Assembly: GCA_020725805.1 (NCBI GenBank)
Contig: DYEF01000051.1
Location: 1 to 8,183 of the forward strand
Source of the DNA: Bdellovibrio sp.
Lineage (GTDB): Bacteria > Myxococcota > SpSt-1050
Reading direction: 5' to 3'
DNA length: 8,183 bases
Each line of letters begins with the position of its first letter. The first letter of the stretch is position 1. The position numbers and the translations under genes are program-made. Positions 7,104-8,183 of this stretch are shown here, piece by piece. The notes beneath the pieces are model-generated. The model had not been told where the DNA came from. It saw nothing but the letters and a program-made list of their open reading frames with translations, and made no database searches.

Positions 7104-7952
7104 TCAGTATTTGTAAAATCCTCTCTTTGTCTTTCTCCCGAGCCATCCGGCATCCACATACTTTCTCAGAAGCGGACAGGGTCTGTATTTGCTGTCACCG
7201 AGTCCTCTATGCAGAACCTCCATAATTGCGAGGCATGTATCAAGACCGATCAGGTCTGCGAGGGCAAGTGGTCCCATCGGGTGATTCGTCCCGAGCTTCA
7301 TTCCGTTGTCAATATCCTCCGGAGTCCCCAGCCCTTCGTAAAGTGCATAAACCGCCTCGTTTATCATCGGCATCAGGATCCTGTTTACAATGAACCCGGG
7401 GGAATCGAGTGAAGTTATACAGGTTTTCCCCATCTTTTCGGCAAGAGCCTTCGTGGTGTTATATGTCTCATCGTCCGTTGCGAGTCCCCTTATCAGTTCC
7501 ACAAGCTGCATAATCGGGACAGGGTTCATAAAGTGCATACCGATCACCTTCTCAGGTCTTTTTGTCGCTGAACCTATTCTGGTAATCGGAATAGATGAAG
7601 TATTTGTAGCAAGTATTGCGTGCGGCGGTGCTACCTCGTCCAGTTCCTTAAAGATATTCAGTTTGAGTTGTTCGTTCTCCGTTGCCGCCTCGATATAAAT
7701 ATCGCAGTCTCTCAGGTCGGAAATCTTCGTGTAACAGGCCAGATGATTCATTGCGGAATGAACCTGATCTTCCGTAAGTTTCCCTTTTTCCTGAAATTTT
7801 CTGAGAGACTTTACAATACTGTCTCTCCCCCTGTCTAAAAATTCTTCCTTGATGTCCATCAGTTTTACAGTGAATCCCGTGGTCATACCAACCTGTGCAA
7901 TCCCGGAACCCATCTGCCCTGCACCGATTACTGCAATGGTCTTGATATTCAT
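7104..7952 (-). CDS. hbd: 3-hydroxybutyryl-CoA dehydrogenase
   Basis: This 282-residue enzyme interconverts (S)-3-hydroxybutyryl-CoA and acetoacetyl-CoA. The N-terminal Rossmann domain has GAGQMGSG (10-17) and an acidic residue, D33, at the end of the second strand (KLMDI), which favours NAD over NADP. The catalytic pair is H140 in GMHFMNPVP and E152, spaced 12 apart as in the mammalian enzyme. S119/S120 and N190 (GFIVNR) complete the active site. The C-terminal dimerisation domain has LGTNHPMGPLALADLIGLD and ends with the family's GRKTKRGFYKY. Length is exactly that of stand-alone bacterial versions. It is the first gene of the operon. GGAGG lies 6 nt before the ATG, and a promoter sits about 50 nt upstream. 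In a degradation direction it makes acetoacetyl-CoA for a thiolase that is not encoded here. Confidence 0.97.
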   Translation of the reverse strand: MNIKTIAVIGAGQMGSGIAQVGMTTGFTVKLMDIKEEFLDRGRDSIVKSLRKFQEKGKLTEDQVHSAMNHLACYTKISDLRDCDIYIEAATENEQLKLNIFKELDEVAPPHAILATNTSSIPITRIGSATKRPEKVIGMHFMNPVPIMQLVELIRGLATDDETYNTTKALAEKMGKTCITSLDSPGFIVNRILMPMINEAVYALYEGLGTPEDIDNGMKLGTNHPMGPLALADLIGLDTCLAIMEVLHRGLGDSKYRPCPLLRKYVDAGWLGRKTKRGFYKY

Positions 7953-7996
7953 AAAAAACCTCCGTTTGTGTGTTTAAATACCTCGCCCCAAGGGCT

Positions 7997-8016
7997 GAGT
8001 TATACTATTTTAACTC
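7997..8016. promoter_or_regulatory. Operator-like dyad over the -10 box (GAGTTA-N8-TAACTC)
   Basis: GAGTTA and its exact complement TAACTC flank 8 nt (minus-strand reading), giving a 20-bp dyad centred inside the -10 hexamer at 8007-8002. A repressor bound here would block RNA polymerase. The half-sites resemble the GTTA/TAAC arms of Rex sites, but the spacing is two bases too wide (8 rather than 6 between GTTA and TAAC). A TetR-family regulator of fatty acid genes is another option. No regulator gene is present nearby. Confidence 0.45.
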
Positions 8017-8030
8017 TGGTTCATAGTCAA
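8002..8030 (-). promoter_or_regulatory. Sigma70-like promoter of the hbd operon
   Basis: On the minus strand TTGACT (8030-8025, five of six matches to TTGACA) is followed after exactly 17 nt by TAGTAT (8007-8002, four of six to TATAAT). Transcription would start near 7995, giving a leader of about 43 nt before the hbd ATG at 7952. That leader contains GCCC-TTG-GGGC (7995-7985), a small hairpin right at the predicted start, and the GGAGG at 7963-7959. The leader is too short for a cobalamin riboswitch. Confidence 0.6.
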
Positions 8031-8071
8031 GATAATATAATACTCTCTGGAAATACCCCAAAATTTTTCAT
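8027..8071 (-). other. Tiny 14-codon frame with ribosome binding site, overlapping the upstream gene's stop
   Basis: An ATG at 8071-8069 overlaps the TGA of the upstream partial gene (ATGA) and is preceded by GGAGG with a 4-nt spacer. It encodes only 14 residues (MKNFGVFPESIILS) before TGA at 8029-8027, which lies inside the -35 box of the hbd promoter. It could be a very short peptide, the eroded start of a lost gene, or chance. I do not claim it as a proven gene. Confidence 0.2.
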
Positions 8072-8183
8072 AAATCCTCCGCAAAACTAAATCTTAGCTG
8101 GTTTTTATTCACTTTTTTCTCTTTACTAAGCATCTGCTTTATCCTTTTCATAATGATTTTAAGCACTTCAGATAATCCGTCCC
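8068..8183 (-). CDS. C-terminal end of an unidentified protein (5' truncated by window)
   Basis: The minus-strand frame read from 8181 is open for 37 codons to TGA at 8070-8068, giving DGLSEVLKIIMKRIKQMLS and then a Lys/Asn-rich turn and RFSFAEDL. The amphipathic, basic helix looks like genuine protein. The two alternative minus frames close within 12 codons. I cannot name the family. It is transcribed in the same direction as the hbd operon but is separated from it by that operon's own promoter. No terminator is visible after it, so some read-through into hbd is possible. Confidence 0.55.
   Translation of the reverse strand, partial: DGLSEVLKIIMKRIKQMLSKEKKVNKNQLRFSFAEDL

Noticed and set aside
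7953-8001. Cobalamin riboswitch controlling the B12-dependent operon
   Set aside because: The leader is only about 43 nt, far below riboswitch size, and has no B12-box-like sequence. The gaps before the adenosyltransferase and mutase genes are also too short.
7997-8016. Rex (redox regulator) operator
   Set aside because: Rex sites have GTTA and TAAC arms six bases apart (TTGTTAA-N4-TTAACAA). Here the arms are eight apart and the outer bases differ.
8068-8070. Recoded UGA codon (Trp, Gly or Sec)
   Set aside because: TGA also ends hbd, the B12 subunit and the unknown 218-aa gene at natural family lengths or tight gene ends, and Trp is TGG throughout.
1-8183. CRISPR arrays, insertion sequences, tRNA or rRNA genes
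   Set aside because: No regularly spaced long repeats, transposase frames, terminal inverted repeats or tRNA-like cloverleaf sequences were seen on either strand.

Overview
The window reads as chromosomal DNA of a free-living, probably Gram-negative bacterium with GC content in the mid-40s by eye. A Ser/Thr kinase with one membrane span and a C-terminal PEGA domain, together with a two-subunit B12-dependent acyl-CoA mutase, is common in Desulfobacterota/Myxococcota-like lineages and related candidate phyla. The taxon is an inference; no rRNA or marker gene is present. The genetic code looks standard: TAA, TAG and TGA all end genes and Trp is TGG.

Layout: the complete genes are all on the minus strand, so transcription runs from high to low coordinates. 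At the right edge is the 3' end of an unidentified gene (8068-8183). After it comes a sigma70-like promoter (8030-8002) with a dyad over its -10 box. Then follow six tightly packed genes: hbd (7104-7952), crt (6303-7085), an acyl-CoA dehydrogenase (5142-6290), a CobA/CobO-type cob(I)alamin adenosyltransferase (4610-5152), the mutase large subunit (2917-4596) and its separate B12-binding subunit (2504-2902). Gaps are 12-18 nt, with one 11-nt overlap. A 127-nt gap separates this operon from a two-gene unit: the kinase (859-2376) and an unknown 218-residue protein (203-859), joined by a TAATG overlap. The last C-terminal codons of an unidentified plus-strand gene (1-123) converge on this pair, with a 79-nt spacer holding three GGTTGACAA repeats.

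How the genes work together: acyl-CoA dehydrogenase, crotonase and 3-hydroxyacyl-CoA dehydrogenase interconvert butyryl-CoA and acetoacetyl-CoA. The adenosyltransferase makes adenosylcobalamin, the cofactor of the two-subunit mutase. Homology alone would label the mutase methylmalonyl-CoA mutase. However, the two residues that bind the free carboxylate of methylmalonyl-CoA (Tyr89 and Arg207 in the Propionibacterium enzyme) read as Phe89 and Gln207 here, the pair known from isobutyryl-CoA mutase. With the butyryl-CoA genes alongside, the best reading is an isobutyrate/butyrate interconversion and beta-oxidation operon that carries its own cofactor enzyme. Thiolase, ETF, CoA transferase and the MeaB-type G-protein chaperone are not in the window.
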